Shown here: piece after piece, positions 1-11,869 of the stretch
Layout: each line of letters starts with the position of its first letter
How positions within the stretch are numbered: the stretch's first letter is position 1
From: Mucor racemosus
Taxonomy: Eukaryota > Mucoromycota > Mucoromycetes > Mucorales > Mucoraceae
Direction: 5' to 3'
NCBI GenBank assembly: GCA_027405735.1
Contig: JAPEHQ010000018.1
Span: 496,001 to 560,000 of the forward strand
Length of the DNA: 64,000 nt
Program-made: the position numbers and the translations under genes
The notes under the pieces: generated by a model
The model's database searches: none
Seen by the model: the letters and a program-made list of their open reading frames with translations, nothing else
Told to the model about the DNA's origin: nothing

Positions 1-822
1 GGCATAAGAAAATGCCATGAATACACAGTACATGGCAAAAGTAGAGGGTAAATAAGCTAATTTTGATCATTTTTTTTTTTTTTTTGAAATGAATACCCAT
101 GTTTTTGATCCCATTAAATAAATAAACTTACCAGTTGAGGCATTAAACATGCCAGCTCCGAAAAACAAGATGGCATATACATAACGACCAACATGAGGAT
201 TGATTTCTTCAGTTACTGTACGATAAAATCTAGCTTCAACAAAGGAGCATACGGCGGCAAGGAAGAGACGAATAAGATAAAATGTTTGAAGCTAAAAGAC
301 CGCAATAAAATGAGTCAATGCCATGTTCTTTTTGCTATATATACGCGATTAAACGGACTTACCTTGGTAGAAGTTAATAATTTTGTGGCAAAGCCTACAA
401 CAGCATTGACAAAGATGAAGGCCCAACTTCTAATTTTATAGTCAGTGGAGTATTCCCAAGTTTCACGGCCATAACCTTGTAATAAATAATGAGTAGGTTC
501 CCAGTAATTGTAAACTTCATCACAATCATCGAGAATACGATATAATGCTGAGAAACAACGCATAATAAACAAGATTCTAAAAGCAGATAACAGACTCAAA
601 GAGATTGTGCCTTGTTCACTTAATAAAGCTTGAGCAGCTCTAATGTCAAACACACACACATGTAAATATCACATATTGACCCTCTTTTTTTAATTGAACT
701 TACTTGACAGAGTTGAGATCCGAAGCATTAGAAGGATCTGGAGCAGCGCTAGCAGCAGGCGATTGCTTTTTGCTTTTCTTATTATTTGCTGTACGTGAAC
801 GTAATTCAGAAGAAGACGCCAT
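1..822 (-). CDS. ALG9: ALG9-type alpha-1,2-mannosyltransferase, 5' part (runs off left edge)
   Basis: N-terminal part of a GT22 mannosyltransferase that adds alpha-1,2-mannose from dolichol-P-mannose to the lipid-linked N-glycan precursor in the ER lumen. Exons on the minus strand: 822-704, 639-363, 291-132 and 56 to beyond 1; all junctions are GT-AG and keep frame. After a short Ser/Lys-rich head, the sequence carries the family hallmark CDEVYNYWEPTHYLLQGYG, then TWEYS, RLFLAAVCSFVEARFYRTV and INPHVGRY, as in ALG9/DIBD1 proteins. The acidic D-E pair after the first hydrophobic segment is the expected lumenal active-site motif. The start at 822 is the first ATG of the exon. The C-terminal membrane part lies outside the window. 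Identity is firm; the exon limits are my own reading. Confidence 0.9.
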
Positions 823-3800
823 GATTTCTTAATAAGATAGAAAAAGTGAAAAAGAAAAGAAAGCCTTGAAATTAGAAGTAAACCACGTTCTAACCAATCT
901 CTTTATTTGTTTCGCCTTCTTAATCCCTTTTGCTTTTCTTCGCCAAAAAATATTACCGCTCTTTTTATTCGCATTTTCCCGAGAACTGAAACTCCTTGTA
1001 TAAAAAATAACATTATCGGGACCTCACGTGGATACATTTAACATTAATAGGTGAGACACACTTTGAGGGATTTCCCGTGGTGTAAAAGGGACAAACATTT
1101 TCCACGTTTTTTTTACCCCTTTAATGATTGTACACCAGATCAGTGACAAATAGCGCATCATTAAGCTTTTAATACACTTGTATATATGGTTTTCTTTTGA
1201 GCTATGCGATAAGAGTCTTTGCAAAAGCAAGCGAATTTCAATTACTTGTTTCATTTATAAGATCAAGGATAGAATGGGAAACTACTAGACATTTTGTTGA
1301 TAGCTTTGTAATCGATATCATCTCTTTTAATCAAAGAATTTTCACAAATGATAGAAATCAAAAAATGACATGTTGATAAAATAAAAAGAACAGGATACGA
1401 AAAAAAAAAAAAAAACGCTTATAATTTTTGTATAAAAGAAAGTTTTGCGTAAAATCCTTAGATATGATACCCGCATAAATGATACATTACTTTAACATTT
1501 ACATGAGCTAGATCAAAACAAAAAGTTTGAGCGTACATCTCACCTCTTATTAAAGTTGAATTAATGCTTTGCATTGCTATAGCTTACTAATTAAAAGTCG
1601 GGAAAACTCTAAAATATCAATTAAAACAAAATGACAATATTTTCTGGGTTTTTTTGCGATGATTTTTCAAAAGTAACACTCATTACATTTGATGTAGACC
1701 AACATTAATGTTGAACTCGAACAGGAACATTCGATGATCTAGTAGTAACATTCCATTCTGTGTTCCGAAATCATGTAAATCATACCAATCACTAGATTGT
1801 GCAGTATATCAACTTAAACTCCAGTTTTTCCGTATACATTTGGGAAAGGATGAAATAACATTAAGGATTTTCAAAGCTCAAAATTGGCATATCTTACTGA
1901 ACCATATATTAATAAAGTAGTTCAAAGTTATTAGGCTTTAATTTCGAATTATTTGCTTGCGTAGATTCGATATAGAATTTCAGTTTTTTTCTTTTAGCAA
2001 AAGAATTGGTTCTGATATTATAAGCGTTATAAACCAATTCCCGAGAAGAAACTGTCGATCTTGAGGATCCTCTGAAAGTATTTAGCTTGAAAACTATTGA
2101 AAATTTCTACCTCAATTCCATTCTTGATTAGCACTTTGCAAATTTTGAGTACTTGGTAAGAATTTAAATCATGACCAACGTTGGTTTGAGCATTTCACAA
2201 CCTCTTATTCTTGCCAATAAGTTTTTGGAAGAAGATATAGAGAAATTTCTAAAAAGAATGGTAAAATTTGAAGATGTCGACATTTACTTCCACGAAAATC
2301 CATTAAAGTCTTTTTTACTTGCTAATGTACAAATTGATTCTAAATCATTGAAATATAAGTGATACAGCACCCCCAAAAACCCATCCAGAAACAACGTTCA
2401 CAAATTAATGAATGCCAACTTGTAAAGTCCTTATCAATAGTTCAAGTCTTCTTGGCTCTGGGTGCTTTATATAGTATTTATTTGAAAAATATATATAAAA
2501 AAGCTGATATGTATAATAAATTTATTAAAGAAAATAATACCATTCACTATGCACATTAAGGAAAATAAGAAAATTTTCACTGCTTATTTTTTTTTTTTGA
2601 ATTTCGTCTTAATATGGCACAATTAAAAGAGTTAAGAAATTTTTTCTTCGTAATGATTATTTTGATCTTTGTTTGCATAGGCTTCGACAATCAAATAACT
2701 CCATAACTTCGTCATCATTTAACAGCTGGTCTCTTTCCAACATCTTGAAGTTATTTTCATAAAAAAAGTGATCAATGATTGTTTTTTTTTATACTCTTGT
2801 TGTTCCTAAATTATTGGATTTGTTGGCCATTGCTATTTCAATTTTGTTTTATTTTTTTGCTACCTGGCAAACTCCTTTAAATCAGCAACGTTGGTTGAGA
2901 GCTCAGCGAAGTCCAAAGAAACAAGACATATATTATCGTTGTTTGCAACATAGTTCAGCATGTCTATTGAAATAACTAAGTTAGTTTAAAACGAAATTAC
3001 ATAATGGCTGTTATTAGTTTACCTTTTGTGTTGCCATGAACGTTTTTTAGCTGGCTAAACACTTCATACTGATCTGACAAATCTCATTCAGAGAAAGGAG
3101 AACTTGCATTACTGCATGGGGACTCAAACATCTTATCAACAAGCGAGCGCCGGTAGTGGTTGTCGACCATGTGCTGCAACAAATTTATGAAGTTGTCTTG
3201 TTTGGCCAAATCAGACTTACGACAATAATCAACGATACTCAGACCATCTTCTTTTAAACTACTGATTTATGCTTTGTGCTGTGGTAAAATATTTTGAATA
3301 TTGCTTGCTACGCTATCTAAGATAAATGTTAGCAGAAATCTCTTACTTGCACGTCATTTTATTATTACCATGATACCTCTCACCTAGTATATTCAAACGA
3401 TGAAATATTATCTTTTGATACTGCCCTTTCAAAACTTTACGTTCACTTCAACCTCTTCTTCTTTCTCCCTTCGTTCTTTACAGATCAGATCTTACAGTCC
3501 AATGGTCTCCCAATATCGTCTTCAGGGACGGATTCTAAAACATTTCGTCAAGCTTGTTCATCTTTATCCATCGCTCCTCCTCATTTAGCTTCAATTGAAT
3601 CCTCTGTCTGGAAATTCTTTTGGTCTTTCTCATTGACCATGATGTAACGGAATGTATAGTTTTTATATATATACGTTAGATTCACTTAAGTGGAATATCA
3701 AGATCAGATAAATAACCATAAAGATACAAGAAAGTAGCGCTCCGATTATTGAAATTAGAAATCAACAAAATGCATTTTACTTTAGCATAAAGTACATTGT

Positions 3801-4553
3801 TAAGAATCGAATCAACAAGTTTATTGCATTTAAACTATAACTTTTCCATCAAGTAACAATTGGTCAGCTTCATAATCATAAATCAAGGTTTTAGAAACCG
3901 CTAAAATGAGTTGAGAATCCGCGAACTAGACTGTAACATCAATAAAGATAGATGATATTGGCTTCAAATCAGAACGTATCAGTAATGAAATGATTTATAG
4001 TAAATGATCCCATTTTCGGGTGGAAGATCGGAATATATTAAATTTGAATTTTTCGATCTGAATTGGTTGCTATGGTAACCCTTCAAAAGGTTGCCAGGGG
4101 TAAAAAAAAAAAAAAAACCCCATCATTTGCATAGATTGTAGATCAACTTTTTTTCTTTTTCTTTTTTTATTTTTTTTTTTTTTGATTCGTCATATAAACT
4201 AGCATCGGTTACTTGCACGGTATGAAATAAAAAGAGTGGTCTTTATCCAAAAAGGTGAGTATGGCAACACATCTTGTATTAAAGGAGAATGAAATTGTAC
4301 CGTATCACTATAAACTCGTAACGTCATACACTATTTGCTGGGCGGGCAGCCTAAAGGGGCACACTCACTGGGCGAAAAAAGAGGAATGAGATTGATAGAA
4401 TCAAAGGGCATTAAGCAACTACTTCACACTGGGTTATTTCACGTGTTTTTGTAATTTTTTATTAATTATCCTTTTACACATCTTCTCTTTTTCTCTCTCT
4501 TTCTCTTTCTCCCTTTTTCTTTTTTATATTTTCCTTTTGATACTTTTCATATT
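823..4553. other. Intergenic stretch with decayed sequence and homopolymer tracts
   Basis: No intact gene seen. AT-rich, with poly-A/poly-T runs (for example 1399-1415, 4107-4118 and 4166-4183). Scattered open stretches at 2171-2559 and 2775-2975 show no recognisable domain and have AT-rich, unconvincing codon use. One coding-like relic at 3084-3254 is listed separately. The last few hundred bases before 4554 are pyrimidine-rich and probably hold the Rac promoter and 5' UTR. Confidence 0.5.
3084..3254 (-). pseudogene. Coding-like relic of an unidentified protein
   Basis: A 56-codon stretch open on the minus strand with coding-like composition (GLSIVDYCRK, then INLLQHMVDNHYRRSLVDKM), ending in TGA at 3084. 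No start codon, no convincing splice sites, and flanking frames are broken. The first part faintly resembles an ankyrin-type repeat (GLSIVDYC). I cannot name the parent gene. It may be a decayed duplicate or a chance open frame. Confidence 0.3.
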
Positions 4554-5360
4554 ATGCAATCTATCAAATGTGTAGTTGTTGGTGATGGGTAAATTTACTA
4601 GTTTTTTTGTTTTATTTTATTTTTTGTTTTTCGTTTTCTCATCTTGTTTTTTTTCCTGAAAATATAGTGCCGTTGGTAAAACATGTCTGTTGATATCTTA
4701 TACCACAAATGCCTTTCCGGGCGAATATATCCCAACTGTGTAATTATCCTGTTGGATCTTTTTGTAAATATTAAATAGCTCAATTTTTTCTTTTTTGAAT
4801 ATTTAGATTCGATAATTACTCTGCAAACGTGATGGTAGATGGAAAACCTATTAATTTAGGCTTATGGGATACAGCAGGTCAAGAAGATTATGATCGTCTT
4901 CGTCCTCTCTCTTATCCTCAAACAGATGTATTTTTGTGCTGTTTTTCTCTTATCAGCCCCCCTTCATTTGAAAATGTCAAAACAAAGGTAAGTAAACACT
5001 AAAAAAAAAAGTAGAAGAAAAAGAAAAGAAAGTGCGAGCAAGACAATAATACTATTTATTTATTATTAGTGGTATCCCGAAATCAGTCATCATGCACCCA
5101 ACATACCCATCATTCTTGTCGGTACCAAGCTTGATTTACGTGAGGATCGAGACACAATAGAAAGACTTCGCGAAAAGAGGATGGCACCTATTTCTTATGC
5201 TCAAGGTTTACAAATGGCAAAGGATATTGCTTCAGTTAAATACCTTGAATGTTCAGCACTTACTCAAAAAGGATTGAAGAATGTGTTTGATGAAGCTATT
5301 AGAGCTGTTCTTTCTCCTCCTGTTCGACCAAAGAAGAAGAAGGGTTGTCTTATTCTTTAA
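4554..5360 (+). CDS. RAC1: Rac-type Rho-family small GTPase
   Basis: Small GTPase that switches actin organisation and polarised growth at the plasma membrane. Four exons, 4554-4588, 4668-4739, 4807-4987 and 5070-5360, give 192 residues, the usual Rho-family length. P-loop GDGAVGKT (residues 10-17), switch [14 protein letters not shown], switch [21 protein letters not shown], the TKLD base-recognition motif and a polybasic KKKK followed by the CAAX box CLIL. The final Leu predicts geranylgeranylation. The stretch [18 protein letters not shown] and the Rho insert ([18 protein letters not shown]) are Rac-like rather than Cdc42-like. All introns are short GT-AG. Rac versus Cdc42 is judged from these motifs only. 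Confidence 0.93.
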
Positions 5361-5440
5361 GCAATCAGTGAAAAAGCCTAAAAAATTAAAAAAAATCAAA
5401 AAAAGAAAAACTCAAGTGTTTATTTTACTACCACCATCAT

Positions 5441-5442
<2 letters not shown>

Positions 5443-5507
<65 letters not shown>

Positions 5508-5545
5508 CTCTCTCTCTCTCTCTGTCTCTGTCTCTCTTTGCTCTC
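5443..5545 (+). repeat. (TC)n microsatellite in the 3' flank of RAC1
   Basis: Long run of CT dinucleotides with TATC and TGTC interruptions, starting about 80 bp after the RAC1 stop codon. It probably lies in the 3' UTR or just after it. Any open frame through it is low-complexity artefact (Ser-Leu repeats). Confidence 0.9.
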
Positions 5546-8053
5546 TATCTCTATCTACCGCTCTCTTTTATTTTTAAATCTTTACCTTACTTTTCTCCCC
5601 TTTAACGTCTCTTTCTCTCTCTCTCACTTTTTTAACATTATCCTTTTGTCTTTTTTCTTTTTTAATTTTTTATAATAATACAATGATACATATTTCTTGA
5701 CTCAAATGAATACAATTCTTCGTCTTGTGGGTTTGTGTTATAATGTTGAATCAACTCCGTCAAAATGATAATGAATAGCTTGTAAATTACATGGCTGAAT
5801 TCATTAGATCAAGGAGTTTTACACACGCACCCAGAAAAAAAAACATTTCAAACAAACAGGAGCAAAAAAACCTGATCCCCTATTATTTACATCATCATTG
5901 CCAACATGATATGTAAATTAATGATATTTTAATATATGCAAGTTTACTTGCCAATTTGTAGTATGAAAATGAGCGAGATGAACGTCATTTTACGTCGATA
6001 AGAGGACTCTCATCGGGTTTGAAATAATGTAATATTATAGTAAAACTGACACCAAGATATATATTAACAATTAGACCTTAAAGGAAAAGAGGGGGAAAAA
6101 GGATAAAAATTATCGTCTAAGCTTGAATCTGTAGGTATCCCTTTTTTATATTCAATAGTTGTTTTTAACACTACATTTTATAAACGAAATAAAACAATGG
6201 CGACGCTTTTTATCATATCAAACGTAACAGATCATGACACCACAACTCAAAGGTTAGCTCAGGCCGATCATTATGTTGATCAATTAATTTATATTGTTTC
6301 ATTTTTGAAAATTGTCTAAATCTTATATCTTTGTGTAAAGAGGCTGTATATATCTCGTAGTACAATCGACGCTTCCATGACCAGCATAGCTAGTTCTATC
6401 GTTAATGAAGTTGTACAAGTATCCTTCTTTTCTGATTATTTTTCAGATGTATTTTTTTGGGAGGATTTTCATACATTACTATTCATCAATCTCAAAGCTA
6501 CACCAGTCTATTTAATGTTAATTATGACATATCAGGAGATAGAGGTCCTAATGGGTCGCCGCCTCTAGCGGGGATCCCAGCATCACTAAACTGGTGTGCG
6601 AGAATTTTTTTGACAAGATGTACTTGAGAGAAGATGTATTAGTATTATGCGTAAAAATAATTTCAGTGAAAGTCTTACTTGGTTGAATTATCCCTTCAGA
6701 ATGGTAGCAAAGGTAGATGGCCCTCAGAGATCATATAACTGACACCAATGAGTAAAATATTGCGCGCACCATTTTTATAATGATTCGTGGTAGTGAAATT
6801 GCATGTTTGACGTAAAGAGCACATTGGATTGATGTAAACCACGGCACTTTGAATTCGCTTAACCTTATTATCACTACGAACAAGTTATATCCGAGTTTGC
6901 TGGAAGCAAGGATTGCAAGTAATTGTGGAATGGTATTCGTCCACGACCATCAAACTATCATTCATGGACGTTGACAAATGGTTTTAATAAGATTTCGACG
7001 ATCGACTTATATGATCTTTGACATATCTTGAATTACCTCCTCAATTTCTAACAAAACTGATTAAGAAATTTGCCTGCATCAACCTCTTGTGGTCGTTAAT
7101 CTTGTGCTGATAGTACCTCTTCAAAGAATTAAGAGATACTAACAATTTTTAATAATGAAACTTGTTTTGAAATACTCTATAACATGTCCGAGTATAAAAA
7201 AATTCTGAGCACTTTTTTTTTATTTCATTTTTTTTTTTTTTTGATATTTTTATAGTAGGTTTCAAAAAGTTGTTTAAATTGAGCAGCGTTTTTTTTTTTT
7301 ACATTTATGTCATTGGCCTCATTGTGCTTTCTCGGACTCAATTTAGTTCTTTTCAAAATATTGATTTTTTGCAGAGATATCCTCAAAAATATGTAAAAAA
7401 GAATATCCTCGGGTTTGCTTCAAAAAAAGACGTGTATACCCTCATCACATATTCTGAATTTGAAAAAAAAGTGATGAAAATCTCGTTTTCTCTACACAAA
7501 ATGTAGCTAGATGGCTGAGAAATAGCTATATCAATAGATAATTTTGCTTTTCATTATCTCAACTACTTATATTTGAAACATGCTTATAGAAAGTGATGTG
7601 TATCTTCAAAAAACCTTCAAATTTTCAATTGCATTTTACGCAAATTTTAATGTAGAACGTTAGTCCAAATTTTGTTTATATGAATGCAGAATCCAAAAAT
7701 GTACAAAAAGTATTTAATACGCTAGGTCTACTTACTTTGCAGCTCATGAGTTATTAAACAACTTTGTTTTTTGAATCATTTTTCCGTCATTTTTTCAAAT
7801 CAATTTTGGAACCCAGTTACGATAAGCATTAAGCTGCAATATGAACTATTATGTTGATTATCCCAATGAAAAATTAACATTTTTAGTTATTCCATTTGTA
7901 TAAACATTCACCATCTAAAATTAATCAAGCATGAATACTCTATATACTTAACTTGGCCTTATTCTACTAAACTTGCTTTGGTCAATCTATTATTATATCA
8001 TCATGATGTTACAACAATCAGCTAGTTCCTCAGGATAATAAAATTATTTATAC
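5546..8053. other. Intergenic, repeat-derived; no intact gene
   Basis: AT-rich. A short open stretch from 6197 (start MATLFIISNVTDHD) and another near 6340-6420 look slightly coding but cannot be joined into a gene I recognise. From about 7345 onward the DNA matches other dispersed repeats in the window. Confidence 0.5.
7345..7730 (+). repeat. Dispersed repeat, copy A (inverted relative to 22300-23075)
   Basis: Aligns by eye, with considerable divergence, to the reverse complement of 22300-23075. Shared landmarks: an AGATATC-TCAAAAATATGTA block, a GTGTATACC block followed by TTCTGAATTTGAAAAAAAA, TTTTCTCTAC-AAAATGTAGCTAGAT, and a run around ATTGCATTTTACGCAAA. Copy A lacks the MITE found in the other copy, so it is a diverged empty-site paralogue. 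Confidence 0.7.
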
Positions 8054-8665
8054 TAGCGATCGCAAGCGAGCTGTTCGATCATAAGCAAGCGAGCGAGCCC
8101 TATGCTCGGGCTCGCTTGAATTGCGCTTTTTTCAGGTTTGTACTTGCTTTGGCTTGCTTGATTAAATTTTTTAAGCAATTTCCTGCTTGGCGCTCGACGA
8201 AAACATTGAAAGCTTGCTTGTATGCTTGCTCGAAATGCTTCAAATTGAAATAGGCTTGCTTGCATGTATGTAAACCTGCTTGCTTGCCTGCTTTCAAATC
8301 AAGTAGGCAAGCATGTAACACAGGGCAATTTTATTCAATTTAAGCAATTTTAGCTTTAAAAATTTCAAATTTTAGCACACTTTGAACCAATATCACGCTG
8401 AAAATATATAGTACCATGCTTGCGCTTGCACTCGGATTTGCTCGCTTGCTTATATGTTTGTGCTCGACTTGCTTGACTTTTTGAAAATTTAGATAAACCT
8501 TAATTTACGCTTGCTTTCAAAACTGAGAATGCTCCATATACAACTGCTCAACGGGCCGTTGCTTAGGCTCGGGCTTGCTTGAGTAACTTTCAAGTATTTT
8601 AGATTCGGCAAATGCTTGCTGAAACTGCTTGCGCTCGCTTGGGCTCGGTCATTTTGCGAACGCTA
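8054..8665. mobile_element. Nonautonomous hAT-type MITE, 612 bp, GCTTGC-array family
   Basis: Left end TAGCGATCGCAA and right end (reverse complement) TAGCGTTCGCAA form a 12-bp terminal inverted repeat with one mismatch and match the hAT end rule 5'-YARNG. It is flanked by ATTTATAC (8046-8053) and ATTCATAC (8666-8673), an 8-bp target duplication with one change. The interior is packed with GCTTGC/GCAAGC and AGCGAGC motifs in both orientations, giving GC-richer DNA than its surroundings. It has no transposase frame; the open frames on the minus strand are artefacts of the repeated hexamer. hAT transposases bind subterminal hexamer clusters, so the array could be a binding platform (inference). 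Confidence 0.82.
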
Positions 8666-8679
8666 ATTCATACACTTTG

Positions 8680-8860
8680 TATTGTAGGCTCTATATCAAC
8701 GCTTCCAAAACATATAAATACCCTGAATCCTAATGTCCTTAGATAGAAATCATTATCTTTTTACCTCCAATATACTCAATAAATATATCTAGTTTTAATT
8801 TTACTTTCTAGTTATTTTATTGTGTATATTAAACATATAGTACACGTTTTAAAAAAATCT
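8680..8860 (+). repeat. Possible decayed LTR fragment
   Basis: Contains a TATA-like CATATAAATACC, then an AATAAATATATCTAGTTTT tail that resembles the tail of the solo LTR at 37383-37696 (AATAAAC...TCTAGTTTTTATTT). No clean ends or target duplication found, so this is only a candidate. Confidence 0.3.
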
Positions 8861-9322
8861 CTCTTTCTACTAAAAAAGACCCAAAATAACTGGAAGAATG
8901 CTTCTAAACAATTAACATTGATCCAAACGGGCTGAAACTTTCAAAATATATACTATAGCTGTAACAGTACCCAGAATTAAAGTTTCAGTATCTATTGATT
9001 TGCTGGTTAAAATGTAGGTATTAAACGCCCACTTTTGGATTATTGAAAAGCTGTATGTAGAGTATACTCTTGATTTGATACATTATGATTTCAAAATCAC
9101 TAAATTTGGCTGAGACATCAATGAGGAAAGCAATAACTTTTGCAATTCTTTATATTATGAGATGTGTCAAAAAACAGTATTTAAAGCTACACACTAATTG
9201 TGTCAGACTCAGACTGATGAATTGTCTGTTATTCATGGCGTATATATACGAAATTTGGGCATCTTATTTAAAATTATATGTATTGTACAATTTATATAGG
9301 CCGTCTCTTGATGTATTAGAAA

Positions 9323-9392
9323 TAGGGATGCTGTCAAGCCCAGCTTATATTAGTAAATCTGGCTGGCAAGATCCGGCTCAACACCAATGCTA
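9323..9392. mobile_element. 70-bp hAT-type micro-MITE, copy 1
   Basis: Exactly 70 bp between perfect 8-bp direct repeats ATTAGAAA (9315-9322 and 9393-9400). Ends TAGGGATGCTGTCAAGCC and, reverse-complemented, TAGCATTGGTGTTGAGCC agree at 12 of 18 positions, and the left end fits the 5'-YARNG hAT rule. A same-length relative lies at 61717-61786. It contains GGCTGGC and CCGGCTC motifs in opposite orientation, a miniature of the hairpin design of the larger MITEs. Confidence 0.78.
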
Positions 9393-9640
9393 ATTAGAAA
9401 AGCTAATTTGACGGTTCATAATGGTATTATCATTTTTAATCTTGGCAAAAGGCATTTGCATTAATGCATCACATATTGCTTATTGACAGATATATATATG
9501 ATGTTATCTTAAAAAAAGAGGTATGTATGCTATTTATTAGAAGAGCAGTAATTGCAATCTCTGGATTTCAATATAAATTAATGGTATAATACTACGATAT
9601 GGCTGTGCTTTGTGTATAACATACGCATCCATACATATCA

Positions 9641-11563
9641 TTATTTATTTGTAACCTCCATAGGGGTCATACCACCGCGATATTTACCAAATGTCAGCCC
9701 TAAACCAGAAGATGACGAGGCCGAAGAAAATCTTCTACTCAAATCGGGTCTTCTTGAAGAAGAGGTAGATGTCCTTGCATGAGTATAATCATCCTCTTCC
9801 TCTTCGCAAAATCCTTCGTTATTATTTTCAGCAATAGAATAAGAATCATCAGATAAATAAGAAGCGGATATAGGCCTTAATGGATGAGTTGGAGGAAGAG
9901 GTGGGGGAGGTATTGTGCTACTAGATAAGCCTGAATTAAATATTAAAGTGTGTCCCGTAGATAATGAGACAGTAGGTGTTACTGAGCTTGTGGCATGCGG
10001 TAATAAAGATGTAGAATATGAAGGTTGTTTACTCATCATAGGCTGAGATAGACGATGCATTAAATTATTATTAGTAGTAGGGTGTTGATTTAGTAGATTT
10101 GGTGAAGAACAAGTAAGAGGGGGTGGTTGATAAGAGACTGGACGTAAAATAGGTGGTTGCTGCTGCTGTTGTTGTTGTTGTTGTTGTTGTTTTGAGGATC
10201 TACGACGATTTGTGTTAATATTTCCACTATTGCCAGCAAAAGAAAAAGATAATTTTCGTATAGATTGACGCAAACGTTCCATCATGGTAACACTTTCTGT
10301 TTCTTGATCCAAATCATTCAATGTTGTTTGATGGATGGTGGTAAAATAATGATGTGGTTCTGTTGTGGCTATCCAATTTTCAAAATCACTTAAATCCGCA
10401 ATCACCCAAGGATGGCGCTTTACTTGATCCAATGTTATTCGGTCATCAGGATTTTTAATTAGTAATCTAGTCAATAAATCCTGTAAATCTCGATCAATTT
10501 CAAAGCCAACTTGATCTTTGGAGGGAAATGTCAATGGCTGAAAAGGTATCGTATCGAATAATTCAAATTCGGTTGCTGCAATAAATGGGCATTGACCGAA
10601 AATAAAGCAGTAAAGTGTAACTCCCAAAGCCCATACATCAATAGCTTTTGAAATACGAGGTTTCTTCGTTATTGATGTTTGATCACCAGCACAACATAAT
10701 TCAGGAGCAAAAAAAGCTGGGGTACCTGCAGTTTCTGCTAATTCTCTATCGATTTTGTTCAATTCTTCATCTGATGGATATAATGTAATGTTAGGTGCGG
10801 TCGATGCAAGGTATGGATTGTAATAAGATACACCGAAATCTGATATTTTAGCAACGCCATCATGCGATAATAATAGATTTGCTGGTTTAATATCTCTGTG
10901 AATGATGCCCTGAAAATGAACTAAATACATTACAGATGTTAATATGTCATGCATTTGCATTGAATTATTTCATTTCATCTTACGATAATCCAATCCATTC
11001 ACAATATCCCTGAATATTCGCCTTGCTTCATCTACAGTCATCACTGGTTGATCTTGACCATTTCTCCACTCAATTTCTCCACTTTCTGTGTATTCTAATG
11101 CCATATATATCTTTCTACTCTCTGCAACATCAATGACTTCACGTAATCTCACGACGTTTGGATGGCAACATTTCTCTAGAATTGAAATTTCTCTTCTAAT
11201 CTTTTGTTCGTTTTCTTTTGATGCTGGTTCCGTTCCTTGGTTTTGACTCTCTCTTAATAAACTATAACCCATCTGTCTTCTTCTATTCTTTTTATCTACT
11301 ATTTTGATTGCCTATATTATTAGATAAAATAACTGAGTTTTAACCATGGTAATTCATTAAACATGGTTATGTATATTTACCACTAGTTCGCCTGTTCCCA
11401 TGTGTTGAGCCAACTTGACTTTACCATGAACTCCTCTTCCTATTTCTCTTAGTATCATGTAATCATTTAATAATTTATTTCCAGTGTTTGTATCATAATC
11501 TTTGATTATTGTAGTTGTTGTAATAACTTGAGTTGTATTTTTATCATTATATTTTGTTTCCAT
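9641..11563 (-). CDS. CAMKK-family Ser/Thr kinase (SNF1/AMPK-activating kinase type)
   Basis: Protein kinase of the CaMKK/Sak1-Tos3-Elm1 group, whose members phosphorylate the T-loop of SNF1/AMPK. Exons 11563-11381, 11311-10984 and 10920-9641 give 596 residues. Gly-rich loop GRGVHGKVKLA (about 40-50), catalytic Lys in AIKIVDKK (about 64), HRDIKPANLLL (178-188), DFG (198-200) and an activation loop ending GTPAFFAPELC. The long segment between the VAIK lysine and the C-helix and the HRDIKPANLLL sequence fit CaMKKs. The C-terminal ~240 residues are low-complexity with a polyglutamine tract and Pro/Ser runs. The chosen start is the first ATG of the exon. It diverges from the RING gene at 11870 with about 300 bp between starts. 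No calmodulin-binding helix was identified with certainty. Confidence 0.88.
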
Positions 11564-11869
11564 GGTTACTGAAAAATTGGTTTTATTTGTTTGAATGACA
11601 AACAAATTTTAGGCGAAACAATGAAAAATAAAGAAAGAAAAGAAAATAAAAAAGAGGAAAAATAAAAATAAAAAAGGCAGTTGGTATCGAAAGGGATTTT
11701 CTTTTTGATTAATTTTCTGCTCAGCGTGGAGTAGTACTGCACACTTAGATTACCCACACTTTATAGCAAAATAGCAGTGTTTATTCCGAGTTAATTTAAA
11801 TATCACTACTGATTTCAATCTTGTTTCCCTTTCTTTTCTCTTTTTCTCTTTTTTAATTCCTTTGCAAAA

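Noticed and set aside
2171..2975. Three small open frames suggesting a gene between ALG9 and RAC1
   Set aside because: No shared splice logic, no domain and AT-driven composition.
5281..5577. Open frame through the CT microsatellite
   Set aside because: Out of frame with RAC1 exon 4 and made of Ser-Leu repeats encoded by the dinucleotide run.
8053..8321. Two overlapping minus-strand open frames at 8053-8321
   Set aside because: They lie inside the 612-bp MITE; the peptides (KQA/QAS repeats) are just the translated GCTTGC hexamer.
9085..9393. 102-codon open frame overlapping the 70-bp micro-MITE
   Set aside because: Codon use is AT-noise-like, there is no domain, and its end is created by the MITE sequence.
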